Source: Clostridium sp. CMCC3677 (lineage in GTDB: Bacteria > Bacillota > Clostridia > Clostridiales > Clostridiaceae). From it: a stretch of 64,000 nt of DNA. The notes under the pieces were generated by a model, which did not search any database, was not told the DNA's origin, and was given only the letters and a program-made list of their open reading frames with translations. The stretch lies in NCBI RefSeq assembly GCF_023845585.1, contig NZ_JAMQHS010000001.1:124001-188000 (forward strand), in the 5' to 3' direction. Shown here piece after piece: positions 18,056 through 26,702 of this stretch (within the stretch, counting starts at the first letter, position 1; each line of letters begins with the position of its first letter). A program made the translations under genes and the position numbers.

Positions 18056-20149
18056 ATGGGAGGGATTGTTATTTTTAATTTACAGAAAAGAATTATAGTA
18101 TTAATTATGGCTACAACATTTATAAGTGGTATATGTCCAAATGTAAATGCATATGCAGCTACAAGTGATCTTTCTAAGTCACAAAAAAATAGCTCATTAG
18201 AAAATGAATTACAAAAAGATAAATCACAAGAGAAAAATAATAAAGATAGTAAATCACAAAAAAATAATTTAAAAGGGGACAAGTTATCTGAAAGTAATTC
18301 AAAAGAACAGGATTTAAAAGAAGATGTTGATGAAGTTCTAGACCAAGAGGAAAAAACTCCAGAACCAGGTTGGCATGTTATTAATGGAAAAAGATTTTAT
18401 TTTACTGAAGATGGAATGTTACAAAAAAGAGGCTGGTTTGAAATAGAGGAATACATATATAAAGGAACGGAAACTAATCCTCAAGTATATGAACCAATCT
18501 TAAAGAAGAAGGAAAAAGAAAACACTAAAGTTGATAAAGATATACCAGAAGATGAAGACAAAGATGATATAAAATCTGAAGATAAAAAAACAGATAAAAA
18601 AATTAAAGAATCTGAGAATAATAATGAAGATATTAAAAATTCAGAAAAAGTAGAAGAAGATAACAAAAAGGGGGAAGAAGTAAACTCTCTTGAAGATAAT
18701 AAAGAAGAAAATGATACTGATTTAAACAGTACAAGCTCTAAAGAAGATGAGTATGAAATAGTAGATCCTAGTAAAGATCCTAATTATGTACTTCACAAGA
18801 ATACTTATTATTTTAATGATGATTATTCAGTTGCTATTGGATGGAAAGACTTTAGTGGTAAATGGTATAATTTTAATGAATATGGTGCAATGAGAAATGG
18901 TTGGAGCTATATTGATTATAAATGGTATTACTTAGATGATCATGGAGTAATGCAAAATGGATGGATAAAATTAGGTATGGATAAATATTATCTATATAAA
19001 ACTGGTGAAATGGCTAGTGGAAAAATGAATATAGATGATAAATGGTACTATTTTAATGGTAGTGGGGCATTGGAGACAGGCTTTTATAGAAAGAATGACA
19101 AGGAATGTTATTCAAATAAAAATGGTGAAATGTTATCTAATGAATGGATAGAAAATAATGATAAAAAATATTATGTTAAGGCAAATGGGGAATTAGCAAC
19201 AGGCAATATAATTATAGATGGTAAACCTGAAAGCTTTACTGACAGCGGTTTATATAAAGGTGGCGGAAAAATAGATGAATATCTTTATGTAAAATATTTA
19301 GATGTTGGAAATGCAGATTGTATATTTATAAAACTTCCAAATGGAGAGACTGCATTGATTGATACTGGATTAAATACAAAAGATAGTGAAAAGAAAGTAA
19401 TAGACTTTTTAGAAAGTCAAGATATGAAAGAAGATAAAGATGATAAAAAAATAATCAATCATGTTATAATAACTCATCCTCATTCAGATCATATTGGAGG
19501 TCTATATAAAATTCTTAAGAATTTTAATGTAGAAAAAATATATATGCCTGAAAAAAGTTATTTAGAAGATTGTTTGGATTTAGAGGAAACTGGATCAGAA
19601 TCTGGTGATATCAAGATTATGAAAGAAGACTATAGGGTATTTAAAAAGACTATGGATTTAATAGAAGATCTTGATATAGAAGTTATAAATGCAGTTTATG
19701 GACAAGATATCGATGAAGAAGGTATTTTGAAATTTGTTAATAGAGATACGTACTATGCAAAACCACTTGACAAAAGAGTCTCAGCTAATTATTGGGAAAT
19801 AAATAATCAATCAGCTTTAGTATATTTAAAATATAGTGATTTAGGCGCATTATTTACAGGCGATATAGAATGGCTGGCTGAAAAAGATATAGTAGAATCA
19901 GATCTTTTAGCACATTCAAGAGTAGACGTATTAAAAGTTCCACATCATGGAATAAATACATCTTCAAGCTATATTTTTGTAAATTATATTGGAGCAGATA
20001 TTGGTATAATTCCTAGAGAAACTAATCAAATAATGAAAAATGATGCTTACACTAATTTAGTAACAGGAAGAGTAACTTTATTTGAAACTGGACTTAAAGA
20101 TGGTGTTTCATTATACGCAACAGAAGATGGATGGAATGTTCAATATTAA
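18056..20149 (+). CDS. Secreted cell-wall-binding protein with ComEC-like metallo-beta-lactamase domain
   Basis: 697 aa exported protein. A signal peptide covers about residues 1-34 (cleavage near NAYA), followed by a long Lys/Glu/Asp-rich linker that resumes after one wall-binding repeat. Further GW/YYF choline-binding-like repeats run to about residue 400. The C-terminal ~290 residues form a metallo-beta-lactamase fold. Its zinc motif is THPHSDHIGG (about 472-481), with later ligands in LFTGDIEW and KVPHHGIN. This type resembles the C-terminal domain of ComEC and related secreted nucleases or phosphodiesterases. The start is ATG 18056 behind AAGGAAA; GGGAGGG at 18058-18064 suggests a possible alternative ATT start at 18071. 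Confidence 0.88.
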   Translation: MGGIVIFNLQKRIIVLIMATTFISGICPNVNAYAATSDLSKSQKNSSLENELQKDKSQEKNNKDSKSQKNNLKGDKLSESNSKEQDLKEDVDEVLDQEEKTPEPGWHVINGKRFYFTEDGMLQKRGWFEIEEYIYKGTETNPQVYEPILKKKEKENTKVDKDIPEDEDKDDIKSEDKKTDKKIKESENNNEDIKNSEKVEEDNKKGEEVNSLEDNKEENDTDLNSTSSKEDEYEIVDPSKDPNYVLHKNTYYFNDDYSVAIGWKDFSGKWYNFNEYGAMRNGWSYIDYKWYYLDDHGVMQNGWIKLGMDKYYLYKTGEMASGKMNIDDKWYYFNGSGALETGFYRKNDKECYSNKNGEMLSNEWIENNDKKYYVKANGELATGNIIIDGKPESFTDSGLYKGGGKIDEYLYVKYLDVGNADCIFIKLPNGETALIDTGLNTKDSEKKVIDFLESQDMKEDKDDKKIINHVIITHPHSDHIGGLYKILKNFNVEKIYMPEKSYLEDCLDLEETGSESGDIKIMKEDYRVFKKTMDLIEDLDIEVINAVYGQDIDEEGILKFVNRDTYYAKPLDKRVSANYWEINNQSALVYLKYSDLGALFTGDIEWLAEKDIVESDLLAHSRVDVLKVPHHGINTSSSYIFVNYIGADIGIIPRETNQIMKNDAYTNLVTGRVTLFETGLKDGVSLYATEDGWNVQY

Positions 20150-20183
20150 GTTCATTTATATTTTAGGCTCTGTTTTAGCAGAG

Positions 20184-20363
20184 TGTTGATATATGCATAA
20201 GCAAAGTGAGCGGAGTAATTGAACTTAGGAATGCTAAAATTAGTATAGTCCCATTTTAGCTTGTTCCAATATAAAATTGAGACAAGCAGTAAATGTGACA
20301 ATACTCATTGAGAATTCTCAAAGTCCAATTACAATGCCACTTTTTTAAAAAAATATATCAACA
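20184..20363 (+). repeat. Structured repeat element, copy 3
   Basis: About 180 bp. Outer arms TGTTGATATAT (20184-20194) and ATATATCAACA (20353-20363) are perfect. Inside, GTAATTG pairs with CAATTAC and ACTT with AAGT. TTAGGAATGCTAA and TTGAGAATTCTCAA form the side hairpins. The central hairpin carries AGTCCCATTTTAGCTTG, ATTGAGACAAGC and AAATGTGAC. Same orientation as the other copies. Confidence 0.85.
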
Positions 20364-20403
20364 TATACAAAGTATAAATAGTGAATTTTAAATTGAACAT
20401 GAA

Positions 20404-20447
20404 AAAACAGAGTACTTAATGATGTATGTCATTAAGTACTCTGTTTT
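20404..20447 (-). terminator. Bidirectional terminator
   Basis: A perfect 19-bp inverted repeat (20404-20422 and 20429-20447) with a 6-nt loop and A/T-runs at the ends, placed between the convergent MBL gene and the 83-aa gene. Confidence 0.85.
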
Positions 20448-20467
20448 CTTTTCTCGGGAGTTTAAAA

Positions 20468-20719
20468 TTATTTGTTACAATGTTTAAAATAATTTTTTTC
20501 AGGATCAGTGCTATTTAAGTCGGAATTTTCACTAGACGTCATATCTTGAGTATAATCAAATTCCATGGAAGCGATGTTATTTACAACAATATCATCCACG
20601 GCTGGATTAGGTAAACTAATGGCAACTGATCCGTCTTCAGAAACACTTTCTATTTTGCTTTGTGTTGGATAATAATCTGTTCTTACCTTAGGTAGATAAG
20701 GCGATTTTTCATTATTCAT
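20468..20719 (-). CDS. Hypothetical protein, 83 aa
   Basis: Unrecognised small hydrophilic protein, acidic in its C-terminal half, ending HCNK, with no signal peptide or membrane segment. A good RBS (AAGGAAG) lies upstream of the minus-strand ATG and a strong terminator follows, so it is likely a real gene. The Pro-rich N-terminus (SPYLPKVRTDYYPTQ) and short repeats of Asp/Asn/Ser suggest an extended protein. No function can be proposed. Confidence 0.65.
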   Translation of the reverse strand: MNNEKSPYLPKVRTDYYPTQSKIESVSEDGSVAISLPNPAVDDIVVNNIASMEFDYTQDMTSSENSDLNSTDPEKNYFKHCNK

Positions 20720-20890
20720 AGAATATCACTTCCTTAATATTTTAAAAAAAGTAATATATTAAAATAATATATTAAAGAAATTAAAATAAGTTAAAAATAA
20801 TGTTTATTTGGAGGTATTAATATTTACAGTAATATTATTTGAATAAACTCAAATTTAATACTAGGTTAAATTTGTAAAAATTAAAATATC

Positions 20891-20997
20891 GCATATATTT
20901 ATATATGCATAAGTAAAATGGACTGAGTAATTAAACTTAGGAATACTAAAATGAGTATAGTCCTATTTTAGCTTGTTTTAATATGAAATTGATTCAG
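20891..20997 (+). repeat. Structured repeat element, 3'-truncated copy
   Basis: Contains ATATGCATAAG, TGGACTGAGTAATT, AACTTAGGAATACTAAAATG, AGTATAGTCCTATTTTAGCTTG and a decayed ATATGAAATTGA loop, then diverges. The right half with CAATGCC is missing. Confidence 0.8.
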
Positions 20998-21458
20998 TAA
21001 TAAAAATCAATAGAAAATATTAATGTTTCTTGAGTTTTTTCTTAAGAAAACCTTAATAGAAGAAAAAATATAGAAATAGGTCCCAAAATATAAAATCAAA
21101 TTTGTAATGTGTAGTGTAAATAAAAACAATTTATTTATTTTTCTTATCTTAAATCTTATCTTAAAGTCATTTAAATTATAATCCTTTTAGGGTTATTGAC
21201 TGATTAATAAATCTGCTTAGAGTTATTAAGTAATTAGTAATTCTATTTAGAGTTGTCGACAAAAAAATCAAAAGTAATTTTTAGGTACCAAAAAGAAAAA
21301 TTTGCTTATAATAGTTAACATGATGGTAAATTAAGCTATATCCTACAATAATTAAAGAAAAAGCCATTATAATTAAACTTTATAAAAGTGCTATTTTAAA
21401 AAATTTTAGATATTACAGTGTAAAACTAGTAGATAGGACTCTAAAAGGTAAATAAGAG

Positions 21459-21489
21459 ATTGCCACTACGCTTATTATACTAAGATATC
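21459..21489 (+). repeat. Structured repeat element, right-end remnant
   Basis: TTGCCACTACGCTTATTATACTAAGATATC-like segment matching the right end of copy 1 (CAATGCCACTGCGCCATTATACTAAAATATC region), with no left half nearby. Confidence 0.6.
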
Positions 21490-21803
21490 AATATTTAATT
21501 AAAATAGAGTTAAAAAATAAAAGTACTATAAAGCAAATATAATAAGAAATAACAGAATATAAAGAATTAAGCTTTAATATAAAAAAATAAAAATTTAAGG
21601 CTTTAAGATAATACACAAAGATAAAGAATAATAGGAATTTTGATAAGAAGAAAAATTAATAAAAAGAATTTGATAAGAAGATATATATAAGAAGAATTAA
21701 TAAAAAGAGATTAATAAAAAGATAAATTTAAATGTAAATCGTACAAGAATAATATTTAAATTTTAAGTTGTAAACACGCACATCGAAAGGGGAAAGAATA
21801 TAT

Positions 21804-24137
21804 ATGATAAAAAGAGCGAACAAAATAACATCATTATTACTAGCAGCGGCGGCGGTGACTTCATTAGTTCCGTCAACAGGTGTACATGCTGCAGATTATA
21901 AAAGAATAGAGTCAAAGGATGGTACAGTTTATAGTGCTCAAGCATATAAAGATGGAAACTTTGTTATAGATGGTGATGTGAAAAATGGAGATACTGAAGC
22001 AATCTATTTTTTAAGTAATGGTAAATACACAGAATTAGAAGATGTAGACACTGGTTCTGAATTTAACGGAGTATTCAATGAAAAATATCTTGATCTTGAT
22101 AGTGGAGATTATTTCGTTGATTTAACTAATGGTAAAGTATATGATGATGATTTAAGAGATGATGGGGAAGATGATGCAGCAAATGCATTAAGAAGAAAAA
22201 TAAAAAATAAAGCAGATGATAGATATTCAGATCATGAGGATTTAAAGAATGACTTAAAAGAACTTAATGGTTCAAAATATGGAGACGCATGGTTTGAAAC
22301 TAAGTATACTGCAGATGATAAAAAGACTAATGGTGGAGATGGAAACACTGCATCTGATTTAACAGTTTATACAGATATGAAGGGAAATTATATTGATGCT
22401 GATTATAATCTAGGCAAAGTTAGAGTAACAGCTAATGGCAAGAGTGTCAGTATAGATAACACTGATAAAGAATTTGAAGTTGCTGGTGCCAAAAAGGCAT
22501 TAAAGGCTAAAGTTTCAAATCAAGATGTTATAGCACAAGATTCTAATAATATATATAGAAGAGCTACTGTAACAATTAATATTAATTCTTCATTTGTTAC
22601 TGAAGGTACTACAGATACTGCAACAATAGCTGATGTAAAAGCAGCAATAAACAGTATTGACGGTGTTGATGTAAATGGTAGCGTTAAAAAAGCTATAAAA
22701 GATGAAGTTGAAAAAGCAGCTGGTCTAGAAGGGGCAACTATTGAAACTGTTAAAACAACAGCTTCAGCAGTAAGTCTTGTAAAAGGAGAAGCTGATAAAT
22801 TAACAGCAGATTCAGTAACAACACTTGATGGAATAAAGAATGCTAAAACACCATCAGCAACAGGAATTATAAAAGCAGTTCAAGATGCAATAATTAATGC
22901 AGCAGAAAAAGCATTTGGAGAAGCAACAGGAGATGAAGCTACAAAAAATACAAAAGCAATAGAAGCAGCAAAAGCAGCAAAGGTAGAAGCAATAGCAGAT
23001 GCAACTTTAATTGAAAAAGCAGCAAATGGAGCAAAGGGTGATGGCACTTCTGATATTTTAATAGAACAAATAAATGGAATTAAAATAAATGATCATAGTG
23101 ATGTATTTAAAAGAGGTGCAAATGGATCAGTAAGTTTTGAAACAATACAAAAAATTTCAAAATCTCAAGCTTCTAAAGATATAGATGGAGCTCATTATGC
23201 CAAGAATGTAACTACCTATGTTATATCTGATAAAGATGGTGATAAAGAAGATTTATTAGGTGGAAAATTCACAGCAGTAGGTGGAAAACTTGTTGAATAC
23301 AAAATAGATGGAGATAATATAAATGCTAAAACTATCGAATTAAAATCAAGATCTGGACATTACTATACTGATATGTCTAAAGAAGAAGATCAAGATTTAG
23401 ATAATGAAGAAGCATATGATATAGATGTTGATGGTAACATATGGGCTTTAGATGGAGGATTTATCTATAAATTTGATAATGATGAAGATTGGGACAAGGT
23501 TTATAAAGTAGACGGTTCTATGGAAAAATTATCAGTTTATGATAAAGACAATATGGTTGCTTGGAATGAAGATTATGAAGTATATTCAATCATAGGTGAG
23601 AAAAAATCATCAGAAGATGAAGATAAAGATGATAATAATGAAGTTAAAAAAGGTTGGGACAAAGATAATTACGGAAACTGGATATTCTTTGATAATGAAG
23701 GAAATCAAGTTAAGTATCAATGGGTTAATGTAAATGGAACTTATTATTATCTTGATGAATATGGAATAATGCAATCAAACAGATGGGTAAATCCTTTTGG
23801 AAATTGGTACTATTTAAATGCAGATGGATCAATGGCTCATTCAGGCTGGTTAAATGATAGAGGAACTTGGTACTATCTAAATGATAATGGAAACATGTTA
23901 ACAGGATGGCAATATGTAAATGGAACTTGGTACTTTATGGAACCATCAGGAGCTATGAAGACAGGATGGATAAACGATAGAGGAACTTGGTACTATTTAA
24001 ACGGTAATGGTTCAATGAAAACTGGTTGGCTTAATGATAAAGGAACATGGTACTATTTAGATGGTTCAGGTAGAATGCTTTCTAATACAAGTGTAAATGG
24101 ATATACATTAGGAGCAAATGGATCTTGGATTAGATAA
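21804..24137 (+). CDS. Secreted cell-wall-binding repeat protein (777 aa)
   Basis: Exported surface protein with signal peptide (about 1-29, cleavage near VHA). An N-terminal domain beginning ADYKRIESKDGTVYS is shared with the next gene. A unique Ala/Lys-rich, mostly helical stretch lies at about residues 255-430. A second shared domain follows (FETIQKISKSQASKDIDGA to YSIIGEKK). The C-terminus has about seven GW/WYYL choline-binding-like repeats that would hold the protein on wall polymers. RBS GAAAGGGG. The paralogue downstream lacks the helical insert. No enzymatic motif is seen; a structural or S-layer-like role is inferred. Confidence 0.88.
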   Translation: MIKRANKITSLLLAAAAVTSLVPSTGVHAADYKRIESKDGTVYSAQAYKDGNFVIDGDVKNGDTEAIYFLSNGKYTELEDVDTGSEFNGVFNEKYLDLDSGDYFVDLTNGKVYDDDLRDDGEDDAANALRRKIKNKADDRYSDHEDLKNDLKELNGSKYGDAWFETKYTADDKKTNGGDGNTASDLTVYTDMKGNYIDADYNLGKVRVTANGKSVSIDNTDKEFEVAGAKKALKAKVSNQDVIAQDSNNIYRRATVTININSSFVTEGTTDTATIADVKAAINSIDGVDVNGSVKKAIKDEVEKAAGLEGATIETVKTTASAVSLVKGEADKLTADSVTTLDGIKNAKTPSATGIIKAVQDAIINAAEKAFGEATGDEATKNTKAIEAAKAAKVEAIADATLIEKAANGAKGDGTSDILIEQINGIKINDHSDVFKRGANGSVSFETIQKISKSQASKDIDGAHYAKNVTTYVISDKDGDKEDLLGGKFTAVGGKLVEYKIDGDNINAKTIELKSRSGHYYTDMSKEEDQDLDNEEAYDIDVDGNIWALDGGFIYKFDNDEDWDKVYKVDGSMEKLSVYDKDNMVAWNEDYEVYSIIGEKKSSEDEDKDDNNEVKKGWDKDNYGNWIFFDNEGNQVKYQWVNVNGTYYYLDEYGIMQSNRWVNPFGNWYYLNADGSMAHSGWLNDRGTWYYLNDNGNMLTGWQYVNGTWYFMEPSGAMKTGWINDRGTWYYLNGNGSMKTGWLNDKGTWYYLDGSGRMLSNTSVNGYTLGANGSWIR

Positions 24138-24164
24138 TAGGTATAAATCATATATCTTAGCAAT

Positions 24165-24232
24165 GTATGATATATGCATAAATAAATTGAACTGAGTAAT
24201 TGAACTTAGGAATACTAAAATGATTAAAATCT
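24165..24232 (+). repeat. Structured repeat element, left-half fragment
   Basis: Contains TATGCATAAATAAATTG, AACTGAGTAATTGAACTTAG and AATACTAAAATGATTA, then departs from the family before the central hairpin. Confidence 0.75.
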
Positions 24233-24317
24233 ACGCTTAAAATAAAATTGGTATTGTGTTAAATTACAACTTTCCCTCGTAATTAAATATCAATATAAAT
24301 TAAAATAATCAATATAC

Positions 24318-24362
24318 AGGCTATCTCAAATTAGATATTTATATCTATGAGATAGCCTTTAA
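24318..24362 (+). terminator. Rho-independent terminator after 777-aa gene
   Basis: AGGCTATCTCA (24318-24328) pairs perfectly with TGAGATAGCCT (24348-24358), followed by TT and AT-rich sequence. Confidence 0.75.
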
Positions 24363-24419
24363 TTATATTAAATATAAGTTTATATACAAAAATTGAATAA
24401 AATTAAATTACTTCTATTT

Positions 24420-24456
24420 ACTTGGTATTTTTCAATATAAATACCAAGTATTTTTA
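24420..24456 (+). terminator. Second hairpin terminator
   Basis: ACTTGGTATTT and AAATACCAAGT (24420-24430 / 24439-24449) form a perfect stem followed by ATTTTTATT. It sits 250 bp before the next secreted-protein gene. Confidence 0.7.
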
Positions 24457-24703
24457 TTACAATTTATGAAAGTATTTTTAATATATCTAAATTTTATGAG
24501 AAAAAAATATAAAAAAATTAAAAAAATCTTAGAAATATTACAAAAAAGTATAAAGAACTACAAAAAAAGTACCGAAATATAAAAAAGTGGAGGTATTATA
24601 TTACGAAAAGAAAAAAGTGAATAATATTCCACAAAAACTAAAGAAGAAATTTTAGAAAAACTAAAGAAAAAGAAATTTAAGTGGAAAACTAGGAGGAAAA
24701 AAT

Positions 24704-26509
24704 ATGTTTAATAGAGCAAACAAAGCAACAGCTTTATTAGTAGCTGCTGCAGCTGTAGTATCATTAGTTCCAGCTACTGGAGTTAATGCTGCTGATTATA
24801 AGAGAATAGAATCTAAAGATGGTACTGTTTATAGTGCACAAGCTTACAAAGACGGATCTTTCGTTATCGATGGTAATGTTAAAGATGAAGATACTGAAGC
24901 AGTATACTTCTTAAATGAAGGAAAATATACTGAATTAGAAGACGTTGATACTGGAGTAGATTTTGACGGAACATACGGAGAAAAATATCTTTCTGTTGAT
25001 GGTGGAGATTACTACGTTGACTTAACAAACGGTAAAGTAACAGATGAAGATTTAAAAGAAGACAATATTGATGATGCTGCAACAACATTAAGAAAGAAAA
25101 TCAGAAACAATGCTGATGACAGATATTCTGATCATGATGCATTAAAAGAATCTTCATTAAAAGTAATGTCAGGAAACAAGTTTGGAGAAACTTGGTACGA
25201 AACTACTTACACAGCTGAAGATAAATCAACTAATGGTGGAGATGGTGCTACTGCAAAAGCATTAAATGTTTATACTGATGCAAAAGGTAACTACATTGAT
25301 GCTGATTACAACTTAGGAAAGTTCAAAGTAAAAGTTTCAGATGGAACTACTACTAGCTCAGCAGTAACAGTTGAAAACACTGATGATAAATATGATTCAA
25401 TAGCAAAAGATGATTTATCAGCAAAAGTTTCAAATGCAAAAGTAATAGGACAAGATTCTAACAACATATATAGAACAGCAACTATAACAGTTAGTGCTGG
25501 AACTAACACTGTTGTTGAAATTAACGGAAAAGATGTAACTGCAGCTACAACTGCATTCACAACAACTGATGGATACAAAACAGTATCATTTGAAGTTATC
25601 CAAAAGATATCTAAAGCTCAAGCTTCAGGAGATATCGATGGAGCTAAATATGCTAAAACTGTAACTAACTACGTTATTTCTAACGATAAAGCAGAAACAA
25701 AAGATTTACTTGCTAATGCAGAGTTCAGCATAGTTGGTGGAAAAGTTATAGCATACACAGTAGCATCTGAAAAAGTAAATGTTCAAACAATAGACTTAAA
25801 AACAAGCAGAGGATACAACTACACTGATATCACAAATGCTGATGAAGAAGAAGATGTTGTAGCTTTTGATAAAGATGTAGACGGAAATCTTTGGATTTTA
25901 GAAGGCGGATTTGTTTACAAATTCGATAATGATGAAGATTGGGATAAAGTTTATAAAGTAGACGGATCAATGGACAAAATGTCAGTTTACAACAAAGACA
26001 ACATGGTTCTTTGGAATGAAAATGATGAAGTTTATTCAGTAATTGGAGCTAAAGACGATTCAGTAGAACCTGAAAAGCCAGAAGTAACAACTGGATGGGT
26101 TAAAAACTCAGATGGAACTTGGACATTCGTTAAAGAAGATGGAACTAAAGCAACTGGTTGGTTAAACAACAACGGAGCTTGGTACTTCTCAAATGCAGCT
26201 GGAATCATGCAAACTGGTTGGATCAACGATAACGGAACTTGGTACTACACTAATGCTTCAGGAGCTATGTTAACTGGATGGCAAAACGTTAATGGTACTT
26301 GGTACTTTATGCAAGGATCAGGAGCAATGAAAACTGGTTGGATTAATGACAACGGAACTTGGTACTACACTAACGCTTCAGGTGCTATGCAAACTGGATG
26401 GTTAAATGACAATGGAACTTGGTACTACTTAGATGGTTCAGGAAAAATGTTTTCAAACACAACTGTTAATGGTTATGTTTTAGGAGCTAACGGAGCTTGG
26501 ATCAGATAA
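24704..26509 (+). CDS. Secreted cell-wall-binding repeat protein (601 aa), codon-optimised
   Basis: Close paralogue of the 777-aa protein upstream. It has the same signal peptide style (cleavage near VNA), the shared ADYKRIESKDGTVYSAQAYKD domain, the shared QKISKAQASGDIDGAKYAK domain, and about six GW/WYYTNASGAM repeats at the C-terminus. It lacks the long helical insert. Codon use is clearly different from its neighbours: many C-ending codons (AAC, GAC, TTC, TAC, ATC) appear, as in very highly expressed genes. It has a perfect AGGAGG at 24691-24696, a long A-rich leader and a strong terminator. Probably an abundant surface or S-layer-like protein. Confidence 0.9.
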   Translation: MFNRANKATALLVAAAAVVSLVPATGVNAADYKRIESKDGTVYSAQAYKDGSFVIDGNVKDEDTEAVYFLNEGKYTELEDVDTGVDFDGTYGEKYLSVDGGDYYVDLTNGKVTDEDLKEDNIDDAATTLRKKIRNNADDRYSDHDALKESSLKVMSGNKFGETWYETTYTAEDKSTNGGDGATAKALNVYTDAKGNYIDADYNLGKFKVKVSDGTTTSSAVTVENTDDKYDSIAKDDLSAKVSNAKVIGQDSNNIYRTATITVSAGTNTVVEINGKDVTAATTAFTTTDGYKTVSFEVIQKISKAQASGDIDGAKYAKTVTNYVISNDKAETKDLLANAEFSIVGGKVIAYTVASEKVNVQTIDLKTSRGYNYTDITNADEEEDVVAFDKDVDGNLWILEGGFVYKFDNDEDWDKVYKVDGSMDKMSVYNKDNMVLWNENDEVYSVIGAKDDSVEPEKPEVTTGWVKNSDGTWTFVKEDGTKATGWLNNNGAWYFSNAAGIMQTGWINDNGTWYYTNASGAMLTGWQNVNGTWYFMQGSGAMKTGWINDNGTWYYTNASGAMQTGWLNDNGTWYYLDGSGKMFSNTTVNGYVLGANGAWIR

Positions 26510-26550
26510 TTTAAATTAAGCTTTTTATCATATTTAAATTTTATATATTA

Positions 26551-26579
26551 GGTACTCCCCATGTGGGAGTACCTTTTTT
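26551..26579 (+). terminator. Strong rho-independent terminator
   Basis: GGTACTCCC (26551-26559) pairs with GGGAGTACC (26565-26573) and is followed by TTTTTT. GC-rich for this genome, fitting a highly expressed gene. Confidence 0.92.
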
Positions 26580-26605
26580 GAACAAATAATTTAATGTGTA
26601 TAAGT

Positions 26606-26672
26606 AAAAAATCCAGAGAATTGAATTGCCACCTGTCAAGTTGATAGGGCAAATAATAACTCTGGATTTTTT
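26606..26672 (-). terminator. Bidirectional terminator
   Basis: AAAAAATCCAGAG (26606-26618) pairs perfectly with CTCTGGATTTTTT (26660-26672); a TTGCC/GGCAA pairing lies inside. It serves the minus-strand polymerase/ligase gene. Confidence 0.8.
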
Positions 26673-26702
26673 ATTTTAAGTATATTTTAAAATTATATAA
26701 AT

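Larger units (their letters stand above)
20760..21803. other. Long AT-rich intergenic region with repeat debris
   Basis: Over 1 kb without a convincing ORF. It contains a truncated structured-repeat copy (20891-20997) and a right-end remnant (21459-21489). Loose direct repeats occur around 21186-21260 (GAGTTATTAAGT / GAGTTGTCGAC type), and short purine-rich repeats of the AATAAAAAGA / TTTGATAAGAAG kind at 21640-21730. The last part is presumably the leader of the next secreted-protein gene. Confidence 0.6.

Noticed and set aside
23640-26509. Regular DNA repeats that could look like a CRISPR or satellite array
   Set aside because: They are in-frame copies of about 20-residue wall-binding repeats inside coding genes; spacers are not unique sequences.
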